This document shows positions 39,309 to 48,720 of a stretch of DNA of 64,000 nucleotides, piece by piece. Source of the stretch: Actinocorallia sp. API 0066 (GTDB taxonomy: Bacteria > Actinomycetota > Actinomycetes > Streptosporangiales > Streptosporangiaceae); the NCBI RefSeq assembly GCF_020991275.1, contig NZ_JAJLQY010000006.1, positions 415,187 to 479,186 of the forward strand, in the 5' to 3' direction. The first letter of the stretch is position 1. The number at the start of each line of letters is the position of its first letter. Both the position numbers and the translations under genes were made by a program. The notes below the pieces were generated by a model, which ran no database searches, was not told the origin of the DNA, and saw nothing but the letters and a program-made list of their open reading frames with translations.

Positions 39309-40742
39309 TCAGGCGTCGGCCTGGGAGCCGCGCACGACGCAGGACGCGCTGTTCTCCCAACCCCAGCCGTCACCGTCGGGGTCGGCGGAGGCGCTGGAGC
39401 AGTACGGGTAGCCGTTCGGGGCCGTGGAGTTGCCGTTGCCGCCGCCGCTGCCGGTGTCGGCGGACGAGCCGCGCACGACGCAGGACGCGCTGTTCTCCCA
39501 ACCCCAGCCGTCGCCATCGGGGTCAGCGGAGGCGCTGGAGCAGTACGGGTAGCCGTTCGGGGCCGTGGAGTTGCCGTCGTTACCGCCGTTGTTGCCGTTG
39601 TTGCCGTTGCCGCTGCCGGTGTCGGCGGACGAGCCGCGCACGACGCAGGACGCGCTGTTCTCCCAACCCCAGCCGTCACCGTCCGGGTCGGCGGAGGCGC
39701 TGGAGCAGTACGGGTAGCCGTTCGGGGCGGTGCCGCCGTCGTTGCCGTCGTTGCCGTCGTTGCCGTTGTTGCCGTTGGTGTAGACGGAGGCGACCTGGGG
39801 GGCGCGGGCCTTCAGGCCGTCGGTGCCGTTGATGAAGCGCTGGCCCCACGGGGTGAGCGAGGTGGCCGAGAAGCCGTTCACCATGTCGAGGTACTCGACG
39901 CCGCTGCCGTTGCCGGACCAGGACCAGCCGAGCACACCGATGCCCTGGCCACGGGTGTGGCTGAGGATCGTCGCCTCGTCGGGGTCGCCGTCGGAGTGGT
40001 TGTCGCCGAACTCGCCGACCAGGATGGGCAGGCCCCGGCTGGTGAACGAGTCAAGGTAGGCCCGCACCTTCGACGCCGTGTTGTAGACGCCGTACATGTG
40101 CACGCTGAACACGGTGTTCCCGTCGGCGGCGGCGACCGTCCCGGCGTTGTCGCGCATCGTGTTGGACCAGTCCTGGCCCCAGTTCGGGGCGTCGACGACC
40201 AGCGTGTGCGAGAGCCCGGCCGACCTCAGCGTGTTGATCGCCGCGACCGTGTCGGACGCCCAGTTCTGGTAGCCGCTGTTGCCGAAGGGCTCGTTACCGA
40301 TGTTGATCATCACGTACGCCTCCTGGCCCCGCAGGACCGAGGCGATGCCGACCCAGTACTGCGCGGCGGCGCTCAGCGACCGCGCGGCGCCGTCCTCGCC
40401 GTACCCGGTGGTGTCGTGGTTCTCCAGCATGCAGACCAGTTGGTTCCGCTTGCAGAGGTCGATGATGTTGGCGACGTCCGAGGCGGAGTTCGTCCCCCAC
40501 CGGCCGCCGCTCAGCACCACCCGCACGGTGTTGGCCCCGGCCTCGCGGATCGCCGCGATCGACGACGTCTGGCTCGGGTACCACGCGTGGGCGTGGTTCA
40601 CGCCCTGCGGCACGAACAGGTTCCCGTTCGCGTCGTAGATCTTCCCGCCGCTCACCGTGAACCCGCCCGCCGCCTGCGCGGGCACCGCTCCGACGAACAC
40701 GGCGGCGAACGCCACCAGCATCGCCATGAGAATACGTCTCAT
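39309..40742 (-). CDS. Secreted GH5 beta-mannanase with three CBM10-like repeats
   Basis: 477 aa from ATG 40742, AGGAGAGAAG upstream. Signal peptide RRILMAMLVAFAAVFVGAVPAQA. The catalytic (beta/alpha)8 domain, about 30-330, follows GH5 subfamily 8 mannanases: GVNHAHAWYP, NIGNEPFGNSG (acid/base Glu), VHMYGVY, and LVGEFGDNHSDGDPDEATI (nucleophile Glu). Gly/Asn linkers then separate three almost identical modules (GYPYCSSASADPDGDGWGWE-NSASCVV), each with two Cys and a GWGW patch as in CBM10-type cellulose/mannan binding. It hydrolyses mannan or glucomannan outside the cell. Confidence 0.88.
   Translation of the reverse strand: MRRILMAMLVAFAAVFVGAVPAQAAGGFTVSGGKIYDANGNLFVPQGVNHAHAWYPSQTSSIAAIREAGANTVRVVLSGGRWGTNSASDVANIIDLCKRNQLVCMLENHDTTGYGEDGAARSLSAAAQYWVGIASVLRGQEAYVMINIGNEPFGNSGYQNWASDTVAAINTLRSAGLSHTLVVDAPNWGQDWSNTMRDNAGTVAAADGNTVFSVHMYGVYNTASKVRAYLDSFTSRGLPILVGEFGDNHSDGDPDEATILSHTRGQGIGVLGWSWSGNGSGVEYLDMVNGFSATSLTPWGQRFINGTDGLKARAPQVASVYTNGNNGNDGNDGNDGGTAPNGYPYCSSASADPDGDGWGWENSASCVVRGSSADTGSGNGNNGNNGGNDGNSTAPNGYPYCSSASADPDGDGWGWENSASCVVRGSSADTGSGGGNGNSTAPNGYPYCSSASADPDGDGWGWENSASCVVRGSQADA
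39325..39732. repeat. Three near-identical CBM-encoding tandem repeats
   Basis: Units at 39325-39435, 39466-39576 and 39631-39732 within the GH5 gene. The first two differ at about three silent positions over 111 bp; the third at about one over the shared 90 bp. Spacers encode Gly/Asn/Ser and differ in length. Near identity at silent sites points to recent duplication or gene conversion. Confidence 0.9.
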
Positions 40743-40778
40743 CCGACTTCTCTCCTCCTCAACCAGGGTGGTACATCT

Positions 40779-40797
40779 CACTTAACCGGCTAAGCAA
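40779..40797. promoter_or_regulatory. Operator-like element 1 of the mannanase
   Basis: CACTTAACCGGCTAAGCAA, 37 nt upstream of the mannanase ATG. It matches element 2 at 14 of 19 positions and contains the TTAAC...TAA dyad seen in MarR/LacI-type sites. Confidence 0.5.
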
Positions 40798-40922
40798 CCG
40801 GTGTGATCGTAACGCCTTATCCGAGATTAAGGAACAGTGAACTTCGACTTTCCCCCGCCACACCGACCGACCAGACCGGCCCCGAAAGCCCCACAACCCC
40901 CTGGGCCAGCAGTGATAGCTGT

Positions 40923-40941
40923 CACTTAACTGATTAATCAA
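40923..40941. promoter_or_regulatory. Operator-like element 2 of the mannanase
   Basis: CACTTAACTGATTAATCAA, 144 bp from element 1 in the same orientation, with core TTAACTGATTAA. Two widely spaced copies suggest repressor looping for carbohydrate control. Confidence 0.5.
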
Positions 40942-41010
40942 AGAATGCGCAATTCCCAGGATGCAAACCCATCTGAAGCATCCGCCACCACCGCACCGAG
41001 CGCATGGAAA

Positions 41011-41044
41011 GGCCCCCGGAGGTGGGGTTCACCTGGCGGGGGCC
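41011..41044 (-). terminator. Hairpin after leuA
   Basis: GGCCCCCG (41011-41018) pairs with CGGGGGCC (41037-41044), inner AGGT with ACCT. It follows the leuA stop by 115 nt and on the minus strand ends in TTTCC. Confidence 0.65.
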
Positions 41045-41158
41045 GTTTCTGGGCGCGTGGGCGGGTCTCGCCTGGGGCGCGGGTGGGGCTGACGGAACTG
41101 TGGTTCCGGGCCTCGGTGCCGGCGGGTGGGTGTGCCCTGGTGGCGGGGTCGGAAAGGG

Positions 41159-42922
<1,764 letters not shown>

Positions 42923-42938
<16 letters not shown>

Positions 42939-42967
42939 CCGCTAAGGAGGATCAGGCCGAACAGCAC
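42923..42967 (-). CDS. Putative leucine leader peptide
   Basis: 14 codons from GTG 42967: MLFGLILLSGRDGA, with four Leu and one Ile in the first eight residues. It ends 75 nt before leuA. Leucine-rich leaders in front of leuA are known in actinobacteria as attenuation sensors. The ribosome binding site is weak and the start codon is GTG, so certainty is moderate. Confidence 0.55.
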
Positions 42968-43099
42968 GTCTCGCAAGCTACCAGATTTCCGCGGGGTTAA
43001 CGAATCGCCCAAGCTCGTGATCTTCGCGGGGAACCTGCCTGTGCCCGGCGCGCGTTGTGCTTCGATGAGACCTTCGGGGGACAGTGGGAGGAAGAGCGT

Positions 43100-44143
43100 T
43101 TGCGTGGCGTGAGACGGACCGGGGCGGCGACCGCCCGGACGGTGGGCGGGACGACGGCCGTCGCGCTGGCGGCGGCGCTGTGCCCGTGGGGCGCGGCGGC
43201 GCGCGCCGAGGTCAGGTGCAACACGGGCGAGCCGGGGTTCGTCGAGGGCGGGTACGCCGTCCAGGCGAACCGGTGGAACAGCCACGGCGAGATCTGTGTC
43301 ACGTTCGAGGGCGAGGCGGGCTTCACGGTCACCGGCAGTTCGCTCGACTGGGGCAACCTGACGAACGGCGCCCCGCCCGGGGCCTATCCGAACATCGGCA
43401 CGGCGCTGGCGGACGAGCGGCTGCCGCTGCGGATCGACTCCCCCAAGGACGTCCGGACGACCTGGGAGATCACCCTCGCCGAGGGCGACTACAACGCGTC
43501 CTATGACGTCTGGTACCACCCGGACAGGGCGGCGTGCACCTCGACGAACCCGCACATCGTGGCGAACGGCGGCGCGCTGGAGATCATGATCTGGCTGGCC
43601 AGCCCCGGCATCGACCCGTCGCCGGACTGGAAGGTCGCCGACGGGCTCACGATCGGCGACCACGTGTACGACCTGTACCGCTTCACCGGCCCGACCGGAC
43701 AGACCGGGCTGATCTACGACATGCGCGAACAGACCACAAAGATCACGAACTTCGACCTGAAGCCGTTCGCGAAGGACGCGGTGGACCGGGGCTTCCAGAA
43801 GGCGGACGCCTACCTGTGCAAGGTCCAGGCCGGGTTCGAGATCACCCGTGGCGGGGTCGGCCTGCGCACCGACGCGTTCGCCCTGCGCGTCGCCGACCCG
43901 AAGCCGGCGAAGCCGAAGGAGCCGGAGCTGTCCGGCGAGGCACGTCCCGAGGACGCCGCCCCGACGGCGCAGCCCGGCCCGTCCACGGGCGCCGCGCTGC
44001 CGCCGACGGCCCCGCGCCCGGAGGAGGCCGACGCGGCCGACCAGGACGCGCTGGAGGACCTCCCACTGCCGTTCCTGCTCGTGCTGCCCGTCGTCGCGGG
44101 TGCCGCAGCCGCCGCCTGGTGGTGGCGCCGCAGCCCTGGCTGA
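43100..44143 (+). CDS. Membrane-anchored GH12-like glycosidase
   Basis: 347 aa from TTG 43100, GGGAGG 8 nt upstream. Signal peptide (TGAATARTVGGTTAVALAAALCPWGAAARA region, Arg-rich start). The jelly roll of GH12 is visible: NRWNSHGEICVTFEG, NGAPPGAYPNIG, YDVWYHPD, ALEIMIWLASPG (nucleophile Glu) and AGFEITRGG (acid/base Glu). A Pro/Ala/Glu linker and a C-terminal helix LPFLLVLPVVAGAAAAAWWW with WRRSPG tail anchor it. GH12 enzymes cut beta-1,4-glucan or xyloglucan; a free secreted form is more usual. It is convergent with the copper oxidases. Confidence 0.75.
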   Translation: MRGVRRTGAATARTVGGTTAVALAAALCPWGAAARAEVRCNTGEPGFVEGGYAVQANRWNSHGEICVTFEGEAGFTVTGSSLDWGNLTNGAPPGAYPNIGTALADERLPLRIDSPKDVRTTWEITLAEGDYNASYDVWYHPDRAACTSTNPHIVANGGALEIMIWLASPGIDPSPDWKVADGLTIGDHVYDLYRFTGPTGQTGLIYDMREQTTKITNFDLKPFAKDAVDRGFQKADAYLCKVQAGFEITRGGVGLRTDAFALRVADPKPAKPKEPELSGEARPEDAAPTAQPGPSTGAALPPTAPRPEEADAADQDALEDLPLPFLLVLPVVAGAAAAAWWWRRSPG

Positions 44144-44161
44144 CGCGCGGGGCGGCCGGCG

Positions 44162-46372
44162 TCAGCCGATGTGGATCCAGGTCGCCTGCGACGGCTTGCC
44201 GGACTTCGTCTTGACAAAGAGCATGTACCAGCCGGGAGGCGCGATGTTCCGGTTGCCGGTGAGGGTGAGCCGGTAGCGGTTCTTGCCCAGCGCCTTCACC
44301 GGCAGCCGCACCGACCGCTGGTTCGGGTCGGAGGAGTGCGTGACGGCGATGGGCCGCACGAGTGACGCCGAGGTGATGGCCGCGCTTGTGGTGATGACGG
44401 GTTTCGCTCCGTACTTCCAGCCCTTGACCACCTTGGTCACCTTCGGCGCCTCGCCCTTCTTGTACAGGTAGGGCGGGTGGTAGATCGAGATCCGCGTGTC
44501 GAAGTAGCTGTCGTTGCCGTCCTCGGGCACCGGGATGTCCGGGTTGCTGCCGACCGCGAGGACCCTGCCGTCCGGGAGGAGGACGGCGCTGCTGTGGTAC
44601 GTCCGGGAAACCGGGTCGGACGCGACGGGCTTCCACTTCATCGCGGCCGTCGCCTTGGACGGGTCGAGGATCGACGCCTCGTGCACGTGCTCGGCCCGGT
44701 TCTGCTGCGAGCCGCCGGTCTCGAACACGGTGCCGTCGGCGAGGATGACGGCCGACACGTACACCTTGCCCGCGCCGCCGCCCTGCGGGGTGTAGTTGCC
44801 GCCGATCTCGACGGTGCCGTAGGGCAGGTTGGGGCCCTTGGCGTAGCGCGCGGCGGCGCCCTTGCGCAGGTCGATGACGTCGGTCGCGCGCAGGCCCGTG
44901 CCGTTGGGGTCGGCGAAGTTCTTGCCTCCGATGACCATGACGCGCTGGTCCTGGGCGGGCGGGAGAAGCAGCGCGGCGGACTGGTCGCGGGCGTAGGGGT
45001 AGCGCAGTCCGGCGTTGTCGTTCGGGTTGTCCGGGGTGCCGCCGAGTTCGGCGTAGGCGCCGGTGTTCGGGTCGAGGTAGCCGGGGCCGACGATGTTGCC
45101 GTTGCCGTAGTAGCGCGGGTAGCTGAAGACGCTGGAGCCGTTGTAGAACAGCTTGCCGTTGGCGGCGAGGACGAGCGAGGGGTAGGTCGCCCAGTTGATG
45201 CCGGTCTCGGGCACCGCCGCGTCGCCGAGCCACCTCCTGGTCTTCCAGGAGAACCGCTCGGAGTACGGGGAGACGACGCTCTCCTCGTCGCCGCCGCGCG
45301 CGTAGTTGTAGCCGCCGACGGAGTAGACGTCGCCGTTGCCGAGCAGGGTCGCCGACGGGTACCAGTGGCCGTCGACGAGGTCGTTGACCTTGGTGTACCG
45401 GTTGGTCTTCGGGTCGAAGATGTAGGAGTTCCGGGACCCGCGCCACCCCTGGTACTCGTAGGTGTAGGGGATGCCGTCCTCGGTGACGCCGCCCGCGTAC
45501 CCCGCGTACTCGGCGGTGCCGCTGACGACGAGGACCCGCCCGTCGGGCAGTTGGACGTGCCCGGCGCAGAACATGTCATACGGCGTCGGCACGTTGGTGA
45601 ACTTGTTGGTCTTCGGGTCGTAGACCTTGGTGACGAACTCGCCGCGCCGGAAGCGGGCCTCGCCGTTGCCGGATCCGGCGATGAGCAGGACCTTGCCGTT
45701 GTGCAGGAGGACGCTGTGGATGGCGCGCACGCCGCCGTCGCCGAAGTCCTCGACGGTCCAGTGGCCCTTGGTGCACTCGGACCCGACGCACTTGGCCGTG
45801 CCCTTGGCGGGCGCGATCTTGTAGTTGTCGGTGGTGAGCGTGCCGGTGTCGTGCAGGGCCTGGCCGAACCGGACGGCCCTGGTCCCGGCCGGGACGGGCG
45901 GGGTTCGTCCCACGGAGAGCCGGAAGCCCTTGGCGGCGGGCAGGTAGGGGAAGGTGTGCCACTTCACCCACTTGCCGTTCTTCTTCTGCCGGAACACCGT
46001 GAGGGCGGTCTTGCCCGAGGTGGACCGGTAGGCGAGCTGGAGGTCGTACCTCTTGCCGGGCGTGACCTTCACCGCGCAGTTCGTCGACTGGAGCAGCGCC
46101 TTGAAGCCGCCCCGGTACCGCGTGATGTTGACGGTCGCCCCGCGCGCGCTCTTCTGCCCGCCCTTGACGGTTCCGATGGTGCCGGTGTTGTTCCCGGTGG
46201 TGTAGCGCGCCCAACAGGAGGGCAGCCCTCCCCCGACCTTCTCCAGGCCGGGGTTCTGCACCTTGGGCGAGGGGGCTGCCGACGCGGCGGGGACGGCCCC
46301 GGCGAGCACCGTCGTCGCCCCGACGACCGAGGCGAACAGAACGGCGGACGCACGGGGGCGCTCGTACCGCAT
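44162..46372 (-). CDS. Radical copper oxidase 1 (galactose oxidase/GlxA-like)
   Basis: 736 aa from ATG 46372 with GGAGGT 3 nt upstream. Signal peptide to about residue 33 (ASAAP). Residues 35-190 form a carbohydrate-binding-like beta sandwich. Then a seven-blade kelch propeller and a C-terminal Ig-like DUF1929 domain. Copper-radical residues line up with galactose oxidase: Cys269 (MFCAGH) for the Cys-Tyr link, Tyr338 (GHWYPSAT), Tyr592-His593 (RTYHSS), His679 (VTHSSDPNQ). Such enzymes oxidise primary alcohols or aldehydes of sugars to make H2O2. Last of four tandem copies. Confidence 0.9.
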   Translation of the reverse strand: MRYERPRASAVLFASVVGATTVLAGAVPAASAAPSPKVQNPGLEKVGGGLPSCWARYTTGNNTGTIGTVKGGQKSARGATVNITRYRGGFKALLQSTNCAVKVTPGKRYDLQLAYRSTSGKTALTVFRQKKNGKWVKWHTFPYLPAAKGFRLSVGRTPPVPAGTRAVRFGQALHDTGTLTTDNYKIAPAKGTAKCVGSECTKGHWTVEDFGDGGVRAIHSVLLHNGKVLLIAGSGNGEARFRRGEFVTKVYDPKTNKFTNVPTPYDMFCAGHVQLPDGRVLVVSGTAEYAGYAGGVTEDGIPYTYEYQGWRGSRNSYIFDPKTNRYTKVNDLVDGHWYPSATLLGNGDVYSVGGYNYARGGDEESVVSPYSERFSWKTRRWLGDAAVPETGINWATYPSLVLAANGKLFYNGSSVFSYPRYYGNGNIVGPGYLDPNTGAYAELGGTPDNPNDNAGLRYPYARDQSAALLLPPAQDQRVMVIGGKNFADPNGTGLRATDVIDLRKGAAARYAKGPNLPYGTVEIGGNYTPQGGGAGKVYVSAVILADGTVFETGGSQQNRAEHVHEASILDPSKATAAMKWKPVASDPVSRTYHSSAVLLPDGRVLAVGSNPDIPVPEDGNDSYFDTRISIYHPPYLYKKGEAPKVTKVVKGWKYGAKPVITTSAAITSASLVRPIAVTHSSDPNQRSVRLPVKALGKNRYRLTLTGNRNIAPPGWYMLFVKTKSGKPSQATWIHIG

Positions 46373-46456
46373 CAGACCTCCAAAGTCATATATGTCCTAT
46401 TTGTCGGATTAGGCCCACTGTTTCTACCGCAAGATCGGACCGGACCCGGCACCGGC

Positions 46457-48598
46457 TCAGCGGATGTGCACCCAGCGGGCCTCCGACGGCTTCCCGGACT
46501 TGGTCTGGACAAAGAGCATGTACCAGCCCGGAGGCACGACGTTCTTGCGCTTGTCGATGGTCAGCCGGTACTTCCCGCCGCCGAGGGACCGCACCGGAAC
46601 CCTGACCGAGCGCTGGTTCGGGTCGGAGGAGTGGGTCACCGCCATCGGACGGATCAGGGACGCCCGGGTGATGGGCGCGTTCGTCCTGATGGTGGTCTGC
46701 GCGCCCGTGGTCAGGCCCTTCGCGTACGAGGTGACCTTCGGGGCGTCGCCGCCCTTGTAGAGATAAGGCGGATGGAAGATGGAGATCCGGGTGTCGAACG
46801 AATTGTCCCAGGGGTTGCTCCCGACGGCCAGCACCCGCCCGTCCGGGAGCAGCACCGCCGAGGCGTGGTAGCTCCGGCTCACCGGGTCGGCCGCGACGGG
46901 CTTCCACCGCATCTTCGACACCGACGGCACCGGGTCGAGGATCGACGTCCCGTGCACGTGGTCGGACCGCGTCTGCTGCGAGCCGCCCGTCTCCAGGAGC
47001 TTGCCGTCCGGCAGCAGGACCGCCGACACGTACGTCTTGCCCTGGGCGCCGGTCTGCTTGCGGGCGGGCGCGTCGGTGCCGTCGCCGTAGTGGATGACGC
47101 CGTGCGGAAGGTCCGGGCCCGCCTTGTAGCGCGGCTTGGCGGCCTTCAGGTCGATGACGTCCGTGAGCCTGATAGCCGGTTCGCCGTTGCTGAAGTCCTT
47201 GCCTCCGATGACCATGTAGCGCTGGTCCTGCGCGGGTGGAAGCAGCACCGCCGCCGACTGGTCGCGCGCCTCCGGCAGGCGCAGGCCGCCGAAGTCCGGC
47301 AGCGCGCCCCACGCCCCGGTGTCCGGGTCGAGGAAGCCCGGCCCGCGCAACCGGCCGTCGGTGTGGCGCGGCGGGCCGAAGACGTAGCTGCCGCTGTAGA
47401 ACAGCTCCGCCGACTTCGGGGTGAGGTGCAGCGCCGGGTACGTCGCCCAGTCGATGCGCGGCTGGGCCACCTCACCCTCCTTCAGCCACCGCTTCTTGGA
47501 CCACGAGTACCGGTCGGCGACGAGCGAGACGAGGTTGCCCTGGTCGGCGTCGTCCTGCCGCTCGTCGGCGTAGCCCCCGACGGAGTAGACGTCGCCGTTG
47601 GCCAGCAGCGTCGCCGACGGGTACCAGTGCCCGTCGGCCATGTCGTTGGCCTTCTCGTACCGGTTGGTCTTCGGGTTGAACAGGTACGACTGCTTGGACC
47701 CGAGCCATCCGGTGTCCGGCACCACGTTGTAGTCGGAGTACTCCTCGGTGCCGCCCATCACCAGGACGCGGCCGTCCGGGAGCTGGACGTGCCCGGCGCA
47801 GAACATGTCGTACGGCGTCGGGATGTTGGTGAACTTGTTGGTCTTCGGGTCGTAGAGCTTGGTCTTGGGGTCGCGGAACTCGTTGATGTTGTTGCCCGAC
47901 CCGGCGATCATCAGGACCTTGCCGTTGTGCAGCAGGACGGTGTGGACGGACTTGACGCCCTTGTCGCCGAAGCCCTCGACGATCCAGTGGCCCTTCGTGC
48001 ACTCCGACCCGGCGCACTTGGCCGTGCCCTTGGCGACGGCGATCTTGTAGTTGTCGGTCGTGAGCGTGCCCGTGCCGTACAGGCCCTGGCCGAACCGGAT
48101 CGCCTTGGTCCCGGCCGGGACCGGCGGGGTCCGTCCCACGGACAGCCGGAAGCCCTTGGACGACGGCAGGTAGGGGAAGGTGTGCCACTTCACCCACGCG
48201 CCGTTCTTCTTCTGCCGGAACACCGTCAGCGCCGTCTTGCCCGACGTGGACTTGTACGCGAGCTGAAGGTCGTACTTCTTGCCCGGATCCACCTTGACCG
48301 CGCACTTCGGCGCCTGGAGCAGCGCCCGGAACCCGCCCGTGTACGCCGAGACGGCGACCGTCGCCGCCTTCGCGCTCCTGTTCCCGCCCTTGACCGACGC
48401 GAACGTCCCGGTGCTCTTACCCGTCGTGTGGCCCGTCCAGCACGTCGGCAGCCCACCGGAGACCTGCTCCAGGCCGGGATTCGTCACCTTCGGCTTCGGC
48501 GCCGCGTGCGCGGCGGGCGCCGCGCCCGACAGCAGCGCGGTCGCACCGACCGCGGCGGCGACGAGTACCGCGGAGGCACGGGGGCGTTCGTACCGCAT
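46457..48598 (-). CDS. Radical copper oxidase 2
   Basis: 713 aa from ATG 48598 behind GGAGG; the frame extends six codons further without a site. Same order of signal peptide, beta sandwich, kelch propeller and DUF1929 domain as copies 1, 3 and 4. Active-site motifs intact: MFCAGH, GHWYPSAT, RSYHAS, VTHSSDPNQRSV. It differs from copies 1 and 4 by GVIHYGDGTDAPARKQ in a propeller loop, shared with copy 3, so 2 and 3 are the closest pair and may share a substrate. Confidence 0.9.
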   Translation of the reverse strand: MRYERPRASAVLVAAAVGATALLSGAAPAAHAAPKPKVTNPGLEQVSGGLPTCWTGHTTGKSTGTFASVKGGNRSAKAATVAVSAYTGGFRALLQAPKCAVKVDPGKKYDLQLAYKSTSGKTALTVFRQKKNGAWVKWHTFPYLPSSKGFRLSVGRTPPVPAGTKAIRFGQGLYGTGTLTTDNYKIAVAKGTAKCAGSECTKGHWIVEGFGDKGVKSVHTVLLHNGKVLMIAGSGNNINEFRDPKTKLYDPKTNKFTNIPTPYDMFCAGHVQLPDGRVLVMGGTEEYSDYNVVPDTGWLGSKQSYLFNPKTNRYEKANDMADGHWYPSATLLANGDVYSVGGYADERQDDADQGNLVSLVADRYSWSKKRWLKEGEVAQPRIDWATYPALHLTPKSAELFYSGSYVFGPPRHTDGRLRGPGFLDPDTGAWGALPDFGGLRLPEARDQSAAVLLPPAQDQRYMVIGGKDFSNGEPAIRLTDVIDLKAAKPRYKAGPDLPHGVIHYGDGTDAPARKQTGAQGKTYVSAVLLPDGKLLETGGSQQTRSDHVHGTSILDPVPSVSKMRWKPVAADPVSRSYHASAVLLPDGRVLAVGSNPWDNSFDTRISIFHPPYLYKGGDAPKVTSYAKGLTTGAQTTIRTNAPITRASLIRPMAVTHSSDPNQRSVRVPVRSLGGGKYRLTIDKRKNVVPPGWYMLFVQTKSGKPSEARWVHIR

Positions 48599-48720
48599 GG
48601 GGGCCTCCGGGGTCACGAGGCGGACGGGGAAGCCTCGGCCCGGCGGGTGCGGCGACGGCTCGGGGGGAGCCGCCGCCGCGCCCGGGGATCACGCCTGGTC
48701 GAGGGCGGTCGGGGGTGCGC

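Larger units (their letters stand above)
40743..41158. other. 416-bp intergenic region with mannanase control sites
   Basis: Upstream of the GH5 gene and downstream of leuA. It holds the leuA terminator, two similar operator-like elements (entered separately) and a dyad AGTGATAGCTGTCACT (40911-40926) beside the second. No gene was found. Confidence 0.5.

Noticed and set aside
39325..39732. Tandem repeats as a CRISPR array
   Set aside because: The units are 90-111 bp, in frame, and encode a repeated protein module inside the mannanase; unit and spacer sizes do not fit CRISPR.
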